Part shown: positions 41,613 through 50,729 of the stretch, in pieces
Layout of the letters: each line of letters begins with the position of its first letter
Numbering within the stretch: position 1 is the first letter of the stretch
NCBI GenBank assembly: GCA_001950395.1
Contig: BDLO01000001.1
Span: forward strand, 405,979 to 469,978
Direction of reading: 5' to 3'
From: Coriobacteriaceae bacterium EMTCatB1
Lineage (GTDB): Bacteria; Actinomycetota; Coriobacteriia; Anaerosomatales; Anaerosomataceae
Length of the DNA stretch: 64,000 nt
The notes under the pieces: model-generated
Seen by the model: only the letters and a program-made list of their open reading frames with translations
What the model was told of the DNA's origin: nothing
Database searches by the model: none
Translations under genes and position numbers: made by a program

Positions 41613-43085
41613 ATGGGTGATGTCGTCCGCGAGATGCTGATCTCGCACGATGCGTACGAGACCAGGGTCGCGATCGTAGAGGACAGGGAGCTGGCGGAGC
41701 TCTACGTCGAGCGTCCGAAGCGCAGCGTCGTCGGCAACGTCTACCTCGGCAAGGTACGAGACGTCCTGCCAGGGATGCAGGCCGCCTTCGTGGACATCGG
41801 GCTTGGCAAGAACGCCTTCTTATACGTCGACGAGGTCGTGCTTCCCGACGACGCTCCTGAGGTGCCGAGACGCGAGATCCAGTCGCTGCTGAAGCCAGGC
41901 CAGCAGATCATGGTGCAGGTCATCAAGGACCCGATGGGCACCAAAGGTGCGCGCGTGACCACCGAGATCACGCTGCCTGGGAGGTACGTGGTGCTCATGC
42001 CGTTCGCGCCGTACGTCGGGATCTCGCGCAAGCTTCCGATCGAGGAGCGCGAGCGGCTGCACGACGCGGTGGCTCCGCTGGTGCCCGAAGGCATGGGCGT
42101 CATCGTACGGACTGCTGCCGCGGGTGCGGATCCGAAGGAGCTTCAGAGCGACATCGAGTTCCTGCTCAGGCTGTGGCGCAGGGTGCAGCACCAAGCGCGT
42201 GAAGGGCTCGCCCCTGAAGTGGTCTACACGGAGATGGACCTTGCGCTTCGCATGGTGAGAGACGTCTTCAGCGCCGACTTCAAGCGGCTCATCGTCGACG
42301 ACAAGAAGGAGTACGAGAAGGTCGTCGGATTCCTGAAGCGGAGCTCTCCTGACCTCGTGCGGCGCGTGTCTCTACACAAGGAGCGCGAGCCGCTCTTCGA
42401 GCAGTATGGGATCGGCCGACAGGTGGAGCGCGCGTTGCACCGCGTGGTGCCGCTGCCCTCCGGCGGGCATCTTGCGATAGACAAGACCGAGGCGCTCACG
42501 GCCATCGACGTGAACACGGGATCGTACATCGGGCGCAAGAACCTCGCCGAGACGATCCTTCGAACGAACCTCGAAGCCGCCGATGAGGCCGTACGCCAGA
42601 TCCGTCTTCGGGACATAGGTGGTCTCATCGTCATCGATTTCATCGACATGGAGGACCCAGCACATCGGGTGATGGTGCAGGAACGGCTCGCCAAGGCGCT
42701 CGAGCGCGACCGGACGAGGACTCGTGTCACGGAGATCTCGCGGCTCGGGATCGTCGAGATGACGCGCAAGAACGTCACAGACGGGCTGTACGGCGTGCTC
42801 ACAGAGCCGTGCCCCGTGTGCGGCGGCGAAGGCAGGGTCCTCTCGGAGGCGACGCGCCGCATCGCGGTCACGAGACGACTCAAGGAGATACTGACGACCG
42901 GCCGCTCGTCAGCATACGTCGTGTCCGTGAATCCCGAGACCTACGCGCTGCTGACCGGGCCAGGAGACAACACGGTTCCAGCCCTTCGAGCCGAGACGGG
43001 CAAGCACCTCACGTTGCTCGCCGATCCCGACTGCCTGCCGACGGAGGTGAAGGTGCTGGTCGAGGGCCGGCTTGGTGGCGCATAA
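41613..43085 (+). CDS. rng: Ribonuclease G/E family endoribonuclease
   Basis: Endoribonuclease of 490 residues for rRNA maturation and mRNA decay. An S1 RNA-binding domain (about 35-120) is followed by the catalytic core with metal ligands in 'ALTAIDVNTGSYIG' and 'GLIVIDFIDM', and the Zn-link-like 'CPVCGGEGRV'. The length without a long C-terminal degradosome scaffold is that of RNase G. ATG 41613 is at the family start; the upstream in-frame codons lie over the previous stop. Confidence 0.92.
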   Translation: MGDVVREMLISHDAYETRVAIVEDRELAELYVERPKRSVVGNVYLGKVRDVLPGMQAAFVDIGLGKNAFLYVDEVVLPDDAPEVPRREIQSLLKPGQQIMVQVIKDPMGTKGARVTTEITLPGRYVVLMPFAPYVGISRKLPIEERERLHDAVAPLVPEGMGVIVRTAAAGADPKELQSDIEFLLRLWRRVQHQAREGLAPEVVYTEMDLALRMVRDVFSADFKRLIVDDKKEYEKVVGFLKRSSPDLVRRVSLHKEREPLFEQYGIGRQVERALHRVVPLPSGGHLAIDKTEALTAIDVNTGSYIGRKNLAETILRTNLEAADEAVRQIRLRDIGGLIVIDFIDMEDPAHRVMVQERLAKALERDRTRTRVTEISRLGIVEMTRKNVTDGLYGVLTEPCPVCGGEGRVLSEATRRIAVTRRLKEILTTGRSSAYVVSVNPETYALLTGPGDNTVPALRAETGKHLTLLADPDCLPTEVKVLVEGRLGGA

Positions 43086-43143
43086 GGGGCGCGAGCACGG
43101 GTATGATGACGGTCAGCGGCGTGGAGTCGAAGGGGGTCAGGCG

Positions 43144-43644
43144 ATGAGCACGTGGAAGAGATTGCTTGTGGCTGGGGTGTGCGTCGTGCTGGCGATCGGC
43201 GTGGCGGCGTGCAAGCAAGCCGCGCAGAAAGCGGTCGAGCAGGCCACGGGCGTCAAGGTGGAAGACGATGGCGGATCCGTCACCGTGAAGACCGACGAGG
43301 GCGAGGCGACGGTCAAGACTGGCCAGAAGCTGCCGGAGAGGTTCCCTGAGTCGGTGCCTGTGTACGAGGGCACGATCGAGACGGCCAGCTCCATGACAGC
43401 TGGCGGAACGGAGACCTTCTCTGTGGTGGTACAGGCCGATGACGACCTCGACACCGTGAAGAAGTTCTATCTCAAAGAGATGCCCGCGCGTGGCTGGAAG
43501 GTCCAGATGACGCTCGACACAGGCACGGGAGAGTCGCGCGGAGTCCTCATCACCGCGGAGCGCGAAGGTCTCGGGCTGAACGTGACGCTCGAGGAGCGCT
43601 CGGGCGGCAAGACGCAAGTCACGCTGATGGTCGGCAGCAAGTAG
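43144..43644 (+). CDS. Small exported lipoprotein of unknown function
   Basis: A 166-residue protein with a lipoprotein signal (hydrophobic 'LLVAGVCVVLAIGV' then lipobox 'VAAC', Cys near residue 23). A charged linker (about 24-60) precedes a compact alpha/beta domain including 'LPERFPESVPVYEGTIETAS' and 'VVQADDDLDTVKKFYLKEMP' with 'ARGWKV', a pattern found in many uncharacterised bacterial lipoproteins. The function is not known. A weak TATGAT (43102-43107) lies upstream. Confidence 0.75.
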   Translation: MSTWKRLLVAGVCVVLAIGVAACKQAAQKAVEQATGVKVEDDGGSVTVKTDEGEATVKTGQKLPERFPESVPVYEGTIETASSMTAGGTETFSVVVQADDDLDTVKKFYLKEMPARGWKVQMTLDTGTGESRGVLITAEREGLGLNVTLEERSGGKTQVTLMVGSK

Positions 43645-43693
43645 GGCGCACGCGGCCGGTCGCTGAGATACGCTGCCGTGTGCGAACAGCGCG

Positions 43694-43722
43694 TTGACCG
43701 CTGTTGTCGCGGCTGTTATCAT
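43694..43722 (+). promoter_or_regulatory. Promoter of the rplU-rpmA operon
   Basis: TTGACC (43694-43699) and TATCAT (43717-43722) are separated by exactly 17 bases, a near-consensus sigma-70-type promoter, with rplU starting at 43768. Confidence 0.75.
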
Positions 43723-43767
43723 CGTTCGGCGTGTCTGGACCCCCTTCGAGGAGCGGAGCAGATCCTG

Positions 43768-44211
43768 ATGTATGCAGTCGTGAAGACAGGCGGCAAGCAG
43801 CTGGTCGTCGAGAAGGACGCCGTCGCTGTCGTCGAGAAGATCGATGCGCCGGTGGGCGAGTCGGTGACCCTGCCCGCGGTGATGGTCGTGGACGGCGAGA
43901 AGGTCCTCGTCGGCTCCGACGCCGCGAAGGCGACCGTCACTGCGACGGTGGTGGAGCACTTCCTCGGCGAGAAGCAGATCGTGTTCAAGTTCAAGAGGCG
44001 CAAGGGCTACAAGCGGACGAAGGGGCACCGGCAGCCGCAGACCGCGCTTCTGATCACCGACGTGTCGGTGGAGGCGCCGAAGAAGCGGGCTGCTGCGAAG
44101 AAGTCCGAGACCGCCGAAGCGTCTGACGCCGAGGCGGCTCCGGCGAAGAAGCGTGCCGCGAAGAAGAGCGAGCCGGTCGCGGATGCCGTGGCCGAGGCAC
44201 CGGAGGAGTAG
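43768..44211 (+). CDS. rplU: 50S ribosomal protein L21 with C-terminal extension
   Basis: Large-subunit ribosomal protein. Residues 1-101 are a standard L21 ('[15 protein letters not shown]', '[20 protein letters not shown]'). Residues about 102-147 are an added low-complexity tail rich in Lys, Ala and Glu, with '[10 protein letters not shown]' repeated as 'KKRAAKKSE'. Tails of this sort occur in some actinobacterial L21 proteins. ATG 43768. The rpmA start follows the stop directly. Confidence 0.96.
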   Translation: MYAVVKTGGKQLVVEKDAVAVVEKIDAPVGESVTLPAVMVVDGEKVLVGSDAAKATVTATVVEHFLGEKQIVFKFKRRKGYKRTKGHRQPQTALLITDVSVEAPKKRAAAKKSETAEASDAEAAPAKKRAAKKSEPVADAVAEAPEE

Positions 44212-44213
44212 AG

Positions 44214-44468
44214 ATGGCGCACAAGAAAGGTCTCGGTTCTACGAAGAACGGGCGCGACTCGCAGTCGAAGCGCCTCGGCGTGAAGCGGTTCGCTGGCCAG
44301 GTCGTCACTGCGGGCTCGATCCTCGTCCGCCAGCGGGGGACGCGGCTCAAGCCGGGCGTGAACGTGGGGCTCGGCAGGGACGACACCCTGTACGCCAAGA
44401 TCGACGGCGTCGTCGAGTTCACGCGGGGCAAAGACCGCAGGGTGCACGTCCGGCCGCTGGCCGAGTAG
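44214..44468 (+). CDS. rpmA: 50S ribosomal protein L27
   Basis: Ribosomal protein of 84 residues that reaches toward the peptidyl-transferase centre. It starts '[20 protein letters not shown]' and contains '[20 protein letters not shown]' and '[19 protein letters not shown]'. There is no N-terminal cleavable extension of the firmicute type. It is co-transcribed with rplU and followed by a strong terminator. Confidence 0.97.
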   Translation: MAHKKGLGSTKNGRDSQSKRLGVKRFAGQVVTAGSILVRQRGTRLKPGVNVGLGRDDTLYAKIDGVVEFTRGKDRRVHVRPLAE

Positions 44469-44495
44469 AAGGGCGCCCCTTCCTACGAGAGCCGG

Positions 44496-44520
44496 AGCCC
44501 CCCACCGTCGGTGGGGGGCT
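44496..44520 (+). terminator. Terminator after rpmA
   Basis: An 11-bp perfect stem, AGCCCCCCACC with GGTGGGGGGCT, has a three-base loop and is followed by TGGTGTTTCG. It separates the L21/L27 operon from obgE. Confidence 0.85.
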
Positions 44521-44561
44521 TGGTGTTTCGGGACAGAAGAGGTCGATCATCGGAGCGATCC

Positions 44562-45911
44562 ATGGACAAGGAAACGCGCGGACAGGGCGGCTTCGTTGAC
44601 GAGGCCCGCATCCACGTCAGGGGAGGCGATGGTGGTGCGGGCAGCGCCGCGTTCAGGCGCGAGGCGCATGTGCCCAAAGGAGGACCTGCGGGCGGCGACG
44701 GCGGCAAGGGCGGCGACGTCATCCTCGAGGCCGATCCGGGGCTCTCGACGCTCCTGGAGTTCTCGTACAAGCGTCACTATCGTGCGCAGCGCGGGACGCA
44801 CGGCAAGGGTGCGCACCGCGACGGCGCTGCCGGCGAGGACCTGGTGTTGCGGGTGCCTGTCGGCACGATTGTCCGTGACGAGGCGTCGGGCGACCTCATC
44901 GCAGACCTGGCGGCGCCTGGGCAGCGCGTCGTGGTGGCTCGCGGCGGCCGCGGCGGTCGCGGAAACACGCATTTCGTGACGCCCACGCGCCGGGCGCCCA
45001 CGTTCGCGGAGCTGGGCGAGCCGGGTGAAGAACGGTGGATCACGCTCGAGCTCAAACTGCTGGCCGACGCTGCTCTGGTCGGGCTGCCGAGCGTCGGCAA
45101 GTCCTCCATCATCGCCCGCATATCCGCCGCACGACCGAAGATCGCCGACTATCCCTTCACGACACTCGTGCCGAACCTCGGCGTGGTGGACGCTGGCGAG
45201 CGTTCGTTCGTGGTGGCTGACGTCCCCGGCCTCATCGAGGGAGCGAGCGAGGGCGCGGGGCTCGGTCACGGGTTCCTGAGGCACATCGAGCGCAGCGCGC
45301 TCATCCTGCACGTCGTCGATCTGGCTGGCGGGTACGAGTCGCGTGACCCTGTGGCCGACATCGCAGTCATCGATCGGGAGCTTGCGGCACACGCCGCTGA
45401 GCTCGCTGCACGCCCGCAGATCGTCGTTGGAAACAAGATCGATGCGCCAGGGGCGCGTGAGAACTCTGAGAGGGTCGCCGCGTGGTGCGAGAGCGCGGGC
45501 CGACCCTACTTCGCGGTGTCGGCGGTGACGGGCGAGGGCATCCCGGAGATGGTGCGTGCAGTGGCCGAGCGCGTCCGGGAGCTGCGCGAGCAGGCCGCTC
45601 CAGCGCCCGCGGAGGCCACGGCTTTGTACGTGTACGAGCCGCCATCGGAGCGCGCGATCGAGGTCGTGCGCGAGGCGCCCGGCGAGTACCGGGTCCGAGG
45701 CGGCAGGATCGAGCGCATGGTCATCATGACGGACATGCAGAACGACGAGGCCGTGGCCTACCTTCAGCGGCGTCTGCAGCGCGCAGGCGTCGAGGAGGCG
45801 CTGCGCCAGGCAGGCGCGAAGCCGGGCGACACGGTGCACATCGGACCGGTATCATTCGAGTTCGAGGTGCCGTCGGAAGATCAGGAGCTGGGCGGGGAGG
45901 ACGATGGGTAG
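44562..45911 (+). CDS. obgE: Obg-family GTPase (CgtA)
   Basis: Essential ribosome-assembly and stress GTPase of 449 residues. The glycine-rich Obg domain (about 10-167, 'GGDGGAGSAAFRREAHVPKG'), G domain with P-loop 'GLPSVGKSSI' and G4 'GNKIDAPG', and a C-terminal OCT domain (about 360-435) are all present. ATG 44562. It ends eight bases into proB, the start of a tightly packed run of genes to the DMT exporter. Confidence 0.95.
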   Translation: MDKETRGQGGFVDEARIHVRGGDGGAGSAAFRREAHVPKGGPAGGDGGKGGDVILEADPGLSTLLEFSYKRHYRAQRGTHGKGAHRDGAAGEDLVLRVPVGTIVRDEASGDLIADLAAPGQRVVVARGGRGGRGNTHFVTPTRRAPTFAELGEPGEERWITLELKLLADAALVGLPSVGKSSIIARISAARPKIADYPFTTLVPNLGVVDAGERSFVVADVPGLIEGASEGAGLGHGFLRHIERSALILHVVDLAGGYESRDPVADIAVIDRELAAHAAELAARPQIVVGNKIDAPGARENSERVAAWCESAGRPYFAVSAVTGEGIPEMVRAVAERVRELREQAAPAPAEATALYVYEPPSERAIEVVREAPGEYRVRGGRIERMVIMTDMQNDEAVAYLQRRLQRAGVEEALRQAGAKPGDTVHIGPVSFEFEVPSEDQELGGEDDG

Positions 45912-47040
45912 CTCCACCGTCGTGGTGAAGATCGGGAGCAACACGCTCACAGACAAGAACGGCAGAGTGGACCCTGGGTTCGTGGCGGACGTGATGGGGC
46001 AAGTCGCGTCGCTGCGTTCCCGGGGCATCCAGTCCGTCATCGTGTCCTCCGGGGCGATCGCGGCGGGGATCGAGGCGCTCGGGCTCTCCTCGCGGCCGAC
46101 GGCGATGCGGGAGCTGCAGGCTGCCGCCGCAGTCGGGCAAGCCCGGCTCATGGAGACCTACGCGAAGGCCGCATCGGCACACGGGCTCTCGGTGGGTCAG
46201 GTCCTGCTGACCCGTCACGACGTGGGCGTCCGCAGCGCGTACGTGAACGCGTGCCGCACCTTCGAGGCGTTGCTGGGGATGGGGGTCGTGCCGGTCGTCA
46301 ACGAGAACGACACGACGGCCGTGGACGAGATCCGGTTCGGAGACAACGACTACCTCGCGGCTCTCGTGGCGATGATGGTGCAGGCCTCGCTGTGCGTCTT
46401 CTTGACCGACATCGCGGGGCTGTATGATCGCGATCCTCGGCGCGATCCGGCCGCGCGGCTCGTGGAGCAGGTCGAGTCGCTGACGCCTGAGGTGCTCGAA
46501 GCTGCTGGAGGACCGGGGTCGTCGGTCGGCTCCGGGGGCATGTCCTCGAAGATCGAGGCCGCACGGGCGCTCATGGACGCCGGCATTCCGCTCGTCATCT
46601 GCGACGGAAGGCGCCCCCAGGTGCTCGTCGACGCAGTCGAGGGCAAGAGCGTCGGCACCTTGTTCGCAGGAGGCAAGGCCAGGCGAAAGGCGCGCAAGCT
46701 GTGGCTCGCGTACGCGGGACACGCGGCCGGTTCGGTCGTCGTTGACGCTGGCGCGTGCGATGCCCTATGTTTGCGAGGCAGGAGCCTCCTTCCAGCTGGC
46801 GTGGTGGACGTCCTCGGGACGTTCGATGCCGGAGATCCCGTGGTCATCGTGGACGCGGAAGGACGCGAGGTCGCTCGAGGTCTTGCTGGGATGTCGGCAG
46901 AGAACCTCAGACGGGTCAAAGGGCTGAGGACCGAGACGATCCGCGAACGGGAGCCGGATATCGCCGGAAAAGAGGTCGTGCACCGGGACCATCTCGTTAT
47001 CCTTGACGACGTGCGAGAGAACGGTTCGTCAGGCGGATAG
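45904..47040 (+). CDS. proB: Glutamate 5-kinase
   Basis: First enzyme of proline synthesis, 378 residues. The amino-acid kinase domain shows 'VVVKIGSNTLTDKNGRVDP', 'VSSGAIAAGIEALG' and 'FGDNDYLAALVAMMVQA'. A C-terminal PUA domain (about 275-355) is retained. It precedes proA by 14 bases. Confidence 0.96.
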   Translation: MGSSTVVVKIGSNTLTDKNGRVDPGFVADVMGQVASLRSRGIQSVIVSSGAIAAGIEALGLSSRPTAMRELQAAAAVGQARLMETYAKAASAHGLSVGQVLLTRHDVGVRSAYVNACRTFEALLGMGVVPVVNENDTTAVDEIRFGDNDYLAALVAMMVQASLCVFLTDIAGLYDRDPRRDPAARLVEQVESLTPEVLEAAGGPGSSVGSGGMSSKIEAARALMDAGIPLVICDGRRPQVLVDAVEGKSVGTLFAGGKARRKARKLWLAYAGHAAGSVVVDAGACDALCLRGRSLLPAGVVDVLGTFDAGDPVVIVDAEGREVARGLAGMSAENLRRVKGLRTETIREREPDIAGKEVVHRDHLVILDDVRENGSSGG

Positions 47041-47054
47041 GAAGGGGAGGACGG

Positions 47055-48308
47055 ATGTCTGAGGTGGTCACGCTCGCCCAACGCGCTCGTGAAGCGGCCA
47101 GCGCTCTGGCCGTTGCCTCGTCGAGCCAACGGAATCGCGCGCTGCTCGCCATGGCCCATGCCCTCGTCGCGAAGCAGGAGGAGATTCTGGCTGCGAACGA
47201 GAGGGACATGCAGGCCGCTCGGGCGACGAACACGCCCGCCCCGCTTCTCGACCGACTCGAGTTGAATCCCGTTCGCATCAAAGCGATGTCAGAGGCGCTG
47301 AAGAGCCTCTCGCTGTTGCCTGACCCGCTGGGCGAAGTGGTGAGCGGGACTCGCATGTACAACGGCATGTGGCTGCAGCAGGTGCGCGTGCCGCTCGGCG
47401 TCGTCGCGATGATCTACGAGGCGCGTCCAAACGTGACCGCTGACGCGGCAGGGCTGTGCGTGAAGACCGGGAATGCGGTCATCCTGCGCGGCGGCTCGAT
47501 GGCCATCGAGTCGAACCTCGCTCTCACCCGCGTGCTCGCGAATGCCGCCGAGGGGGCCGGGCTGCCCGCGGCGACGATACAGTCCGTGGAATCGACCGAC
47601 CACGCGGCGGCGGAGGAGCTCATGGGGCTCCACGGCATGATCGACGTCCTGATCCCGCGCGGGGGAGCGAACCTCATCAAGAGCGTCGTCGAGAACGCCA
47701 AGGTGCCGGTCATCGAGACCGGCGTCGGCAACTGCCACGTGTACGTCCATTCGTCAGCGGACCCTGCTATGGCGGAGCGGATCGTGGTCAATGCAAAATG
47801 CCAGCGGCCAGGCGTCTGCAACGCTGCTGAGACGCTGCTCGTTGACGACGCGATCCACGAACGGGTGCTGCCGAACATCCTTCGTGCGCTCGAACGCGAG
47901 GGCGTGACGGTCTACGGCGACGAGAAGACCAGGGCGCTGGGCGCGATCACCCGCATCCAGCCGGCCACGGAGGAGGACTGGGCGACCGAGTACCTCGACT
48001 TGAAGATCGCCTGCAAAGTGGTGAGCGGTCTTGACGAGGCGATCCGGCACATCAACACCTACGGCACCAAGCACTCGGAGTCGATCGTCTGCCAAGATTA
48101 CGGTGCGGCGATGCGGTTCGTGAACGAGGTGGACGCCGCCGCGGTGTACGTGAACGCATCGACGCGTTTCACTGACGGCGGCGAGTTCGGGCTCGGTGCG
48201 GAGATCGGCATCTCCACCCAGAAGCTGCACGCGCGCGGGCCGATGGGCCTGCAGGCGTTGACGACGACCAAGTACGTCGGGTTCGGGAACGGGCAGATCC
48301 GAGAGTGA
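47055..48308 (+). CDS. proA: Gamma-glutamyl phosphate reductase
   Basis: NADPH-dependent enzyme of 417 residues that converts glutamyl-5-phosphate to the semialdehyde in proline synthesis. Signatures include 'PLGVVAMIYEARPNVTADAA', 'VIETGVGNCHVYVHSSADP' with the catalytic cysteine in 'NAKCQRPGVCNAAETLL', and the ending 'GPMGLQALTTTKYVGFGNGQ'. ATG 47055 follows AGGGGAGG. Overlap of four bases with nadD. Confidence 0.97.
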   Translation: MSEVVTLAQRAREAASALAVASSSQRNRALLAMAHALVAKQEEILAANERDMQAARATNTPAPLLDRLELNPVRIKAMSEALKSLSLLPDPLGEVVSGTRMYNGMWLQQVRVPLGVVAMIYEARPNVTADAAGLCVKTGNAVILRGGSMAIESNLALTRVLANAAEGAGLPAATIQSVESTDHAAAEELMGLHGMIDVLIPRGGANLIKSVVENAKVPVIETGVGNCHVYVHSSADPAMAERIVVNAKCQRPGVCNAAETLLVDDAIHERVLPNILRALEREGVTVYGDEKTRALGAITRIQPATEEDWATEYLDLKIACKVVSGLDEAIRHINTYGTKHSESIVCQDYGAAMRFVNEVDAAAVYVNASTRFTDGGEFGLGAEIGISTQKLHARGPMGLQALTTTKYVGFGNGQIRE

Positions 48309-48913
48309 GGAAGAAGCTCAGGATCGGCATCATGGGTGGGACGTTCGATCCCATCCACTACGGGCACCTCGTCACGGCAGAGGAAGCGCTCGTCCAGTTC
48401 AACCTGGACAAGGTCGTGTTCATGCCGACTGGGAACCCGGTCCGCAAATCTCACCGGAGGGTGACGCCAGCGGAGCACCGGTACCTCATGACCGTGATAG
48501 CTACCGCGAGCAACCCGGACTTCGAGGTCTCGCGGATGGAGGTGGACCGTCCTGGGCCCACCTACACGGTAGACACGATGCTGGCGCTGCGTGCCGAGCT
48601 CGGCCCTGACGCCGATTTGTACTTCATCACCGGTGCCGACGCCGTGTGGGAGATCCTCACCTGGAAGGACTCGGAGGTGCTCGCCGGGGTGTGCTCCTTC
48701 ATCGCCGCGACCCGTCCGGGCTACGACCTCTCGCGCTTCTCGCTCGACGACGCGGAGCGCATGCACGTCGAATTCATGGAGGTGCCCGCGCTGGCCATCT
48801 CGTCTACCGACATCCGCTCGCGGGTGATGGAGCGACGGCCGATCCGCTACCTGCTCCCTGAGGCCGTCGCTGCGTACATCCGCAAGAATGGCTTGTACGC
48901 GCAGGAGGTCTGA
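48305..48913 (+). CDS. nadD: Nicotinate-nucleotide adenylyltransferase
   Basis: NAD biosynthesis enzyme of 202 residues (NaMN plus ATP to deamido-NAD). The nucleotidyltransferase motif 'GIMGGTFDPIHYGHLVTAEE' and the C-terminal 'ISSTDIRSRVMERRPIRYLL' are intact. GTG 48305. It is followed by yqeK two bases later, the common nadD-yqeK-rsfS arrangement. Confidence 0.96.
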   Translation: MRKKLRIGIMGGTFDPIHYGHLVTAEEALVQFNLDKVVFMPTGNPVRKSHRRVTPAEHRYLMTVIATASNPDFEVSRMEVDRPGPTYTVDTMLALRAELGPDADLYFITGADAVWEILTWKDSEVLAGVCSFIAATRPGYDLSRFSLDDAERMHVEFMEVPALAISSTDIRSRVMERRPIRYLLPEAVAAYIRKNGLYAQEV

Positions 48914-48915
48914 CG

Positions 48916-49497
48916 GTGGGCGTCGACCGCCAGGCGGCGCTTACGGCAGTGCGGGAACGCCTGAGCGCCGAATCCGCGGCCCACTCCGAGCGAGTGGCTG
49001 TCATGGCGAAGCGCATCGCCGAGGCGTACGCGCTCGACGCAGAGGAGGCGTACCTCGGCGGGCTGCTGCACGACTGGGCCCGCGACATGAGCGGCGAGGA
49101 TCTGCTGAGAGAGGCGCGGCTCCTTGGGCTTCCCGTGACTGAGGCGGACGAGCGTGTGCCGTACCTCCTGCACGCGCCGGTGGGAGCTCGGCTCCTGCGT
49201 CGCGAGTTCCCGGGGCTCTCAGAGTCGGTGCTGGAGTCGATCGCGACCCACACGTGCGGCGCACCACAGATGTCAGAGCTCGCCATGGCGGTGTTCGTGG
49301 CTGATTCGATCGAACCCGGCAGGACGCACGCGAGCGCCTCGGTCTTGCGTGCGGCCGTCGGGGCGCTTCCGCTGCGCGAGCTGTTCGTGAGAACCTATGC
49401 GGACGGATTGCGTCATCTCGTCGAGACGAGGCGGCCGATGCACCCGCAGACTCTAAAGACGTGGAACTGGATAGCCGACGGAGGCGCGTTCTCGTGA
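48916..49497 (+). CDS. yqeK: HD-domain hydrolase YqeK (Ap4A hydrolase type)
   Basis: Metal-dependent phosphohydrolase of 193 residues. The HD motif residues are seen in 'AHSERVAVMAKRIAEAY', 'GGLLHDWARDMSGEDLL' and 'HAPVGARLLRREF', with 'VFVADSIEPGRTH' carrying the distal Asp. Characterised YqeK proteins split diadenosine tetraphosphate symmetrically. GTG 48916; the four-base overlap with the next gene shows operon structure. Confidence 0.92.
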   Translation: MGVDRQAALTAVRERLSAESAAHSERVAVMAKRIAEAYALDAEEAYLGGLLHDWARDMSGEDLLREARLLGLPVTEADERVPYLLHAPVGARLLRREFPGLSESVLESIATHTCGAPQMSELAMAVFVADSIEPGRTHASASVLRAAVGALPLRELFVRTYADGLRHLVETRRPMHPQTLKTWNWIADGGAFS

Positions 49498-50729
49498 GCG
49501 CCAGCCGACGCCAACGGCGTCGCGTGCGCGACGACGACCTGCGCGAGCAAGCGCCGGTCGACATCGGCTCGGAACCGTCGCCGGCGGCTCCCACGTACCC
49601 GCGCAGGCGCAGCGGACGCACGTCAGGACAGGCGCAGCCGGAGCACGGCGCGCCCGCTGAGCCACGGCGGGGGTACCGAACCTCGAAGCGCTCGACAAAG
49701 GCAGGCAAGCGTGCGCGGCGGCAGCAGCGTATCGCTCGGGCGCGGACTGAAGTCGAGGAGCGCGTGCGCAGTGCGCGCGCAGCGGTCGGGCGCTTCCTCA
49801 AGGCCCTTGCGCGAGGGATTCTGGCCTCAGCGCTCGTGGTTGCGCTGGTGATCGGATCGGCGATGGCCATCAACGCCGTAGCGCGCCATCTTGCCAAGAG
49901 GGCGGCTGAAAGGGCTGCATCTCCGGAGGCGGTCAAAGAGCAGGCGAAGGACAACCTTCTCGTCATCGGGACCGACCCGAACGCAGGGACGGACTTTCTC
50001 GCCGTCAGGCTCGACAGAGGCAAGAAGCAGATAACCGGTATCGCGATTTCCGACGGCGCATTCATGGAAGTCCCCGGCCAGGGCTTCGAGCGAGCAGGGG
50101 ACAGCTTCAAAGCCGGCCCGGAGACCTCTCTTGCGACGATCTCGAACTACCTGGGTGTTCTGTTCGACAGGTACGTGGTCGTCGACAAGCAGACGTACCA
50201 GGACGCTTTGACCAGCCAATCGCTCGCTGGGCTGTTCGAGAAGGTGACGGATACCAATCTCAGCGAAAGCGAGCTCAAGCGCACCGCAGAGTTCGCGGAC
50301 TCGCTGGGCCCAGATCGCGTCGCGCTGGCGCCGTTGCCGGTTCGGCCGATCAACATGGGCGATCAGACGTACTTCGAACCGCAGCGCGACAAGATCTCCG
50401 ACCTCTTGCTGGCGTGGTGGGGCGTGAAGGTCGGCGCCGAGGAGGCGCGCGTGAGCGTCGTCGTCTACAACGGCGCCGGCGTGCCGGGGATCGCCGGTGA
50501 CGTGGCTCAGCGGCTCATCCGGGAAGGCATGAGGGTCGTCGATACCAAGAACGCGGATCGATTCGACTATGCTCAGACGCTGATCGTGGAGCAACGCGAG
50601 GGTTCGGACGCTGGGGAGCAAATCCAACGCATCCTCGGCGTCGGCAAGGTCATCGTGCAGCCGTCGGATCAGGACGTGGCTGATATCATCGTCATAGTCG
50701 GTAGGGACTACAAACCAGGCAAGGAGTGA
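49494..50729 (+). CDS. LytR_C-domain protein with degenerate LCP-like region
   Basis: A 411-residue protein with a basic cytoplasmic N-terminus (about 1-100), one membrane helix (about 104-128), an outside region (about 150-310) that follows the layout of LytR-CpsA-Psr phosphotransferases ('NLLVIGTDPNAGTDFLAVRL' then 'ISNYLGVLFDRYVVVDKQTY'), and a C-terminal LytR_C domain (about 320-408, 'VSVVVYNGAGVPGIAGDVAQ'). The LCP 'SIPRDT' catalytic strand is replaced by 'AISDGAF', and the usual Arg/Asp pocket is missing, so it is probably not an active glycopolymer ligase. It lies between yqeK and rsfS. Confidence 0.8.
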   Translation: MSASRRQRRRVRDDDLREQAPVDIGSEPSPAAPTYPRRRSGRTSGQAQPEHGAPAEPRRGYRTSKRSTKAGKRARRQQRIARARTEVEERVRSARAAVGRFLKALARGILASALVVALVIGSAMAINAVARHLAKRAAERAASPEAVKEQAKDNLLVIGTDPNAGTDFLAVRLDRGKKQITGIAISDGAFMEVPGQGFERAGDSFKAGPETSLATISNYLGVLFDRYVVVDKQTYQDALTSQSLAGLFEKVTDTNLSESELKRTAEFADSLGPDRVALAPLPVRPINMGDQTYFEPQRDKISDLLLAWWGVKVGAEEARVSVVVYNGAGVPGIAGDVAQRLIREGMRVVDTKNADRFDYAQTLIVEQREGSDAGEQIQRILGVGKVIVQPSDQDVADIIVIVGRDYKPGKE

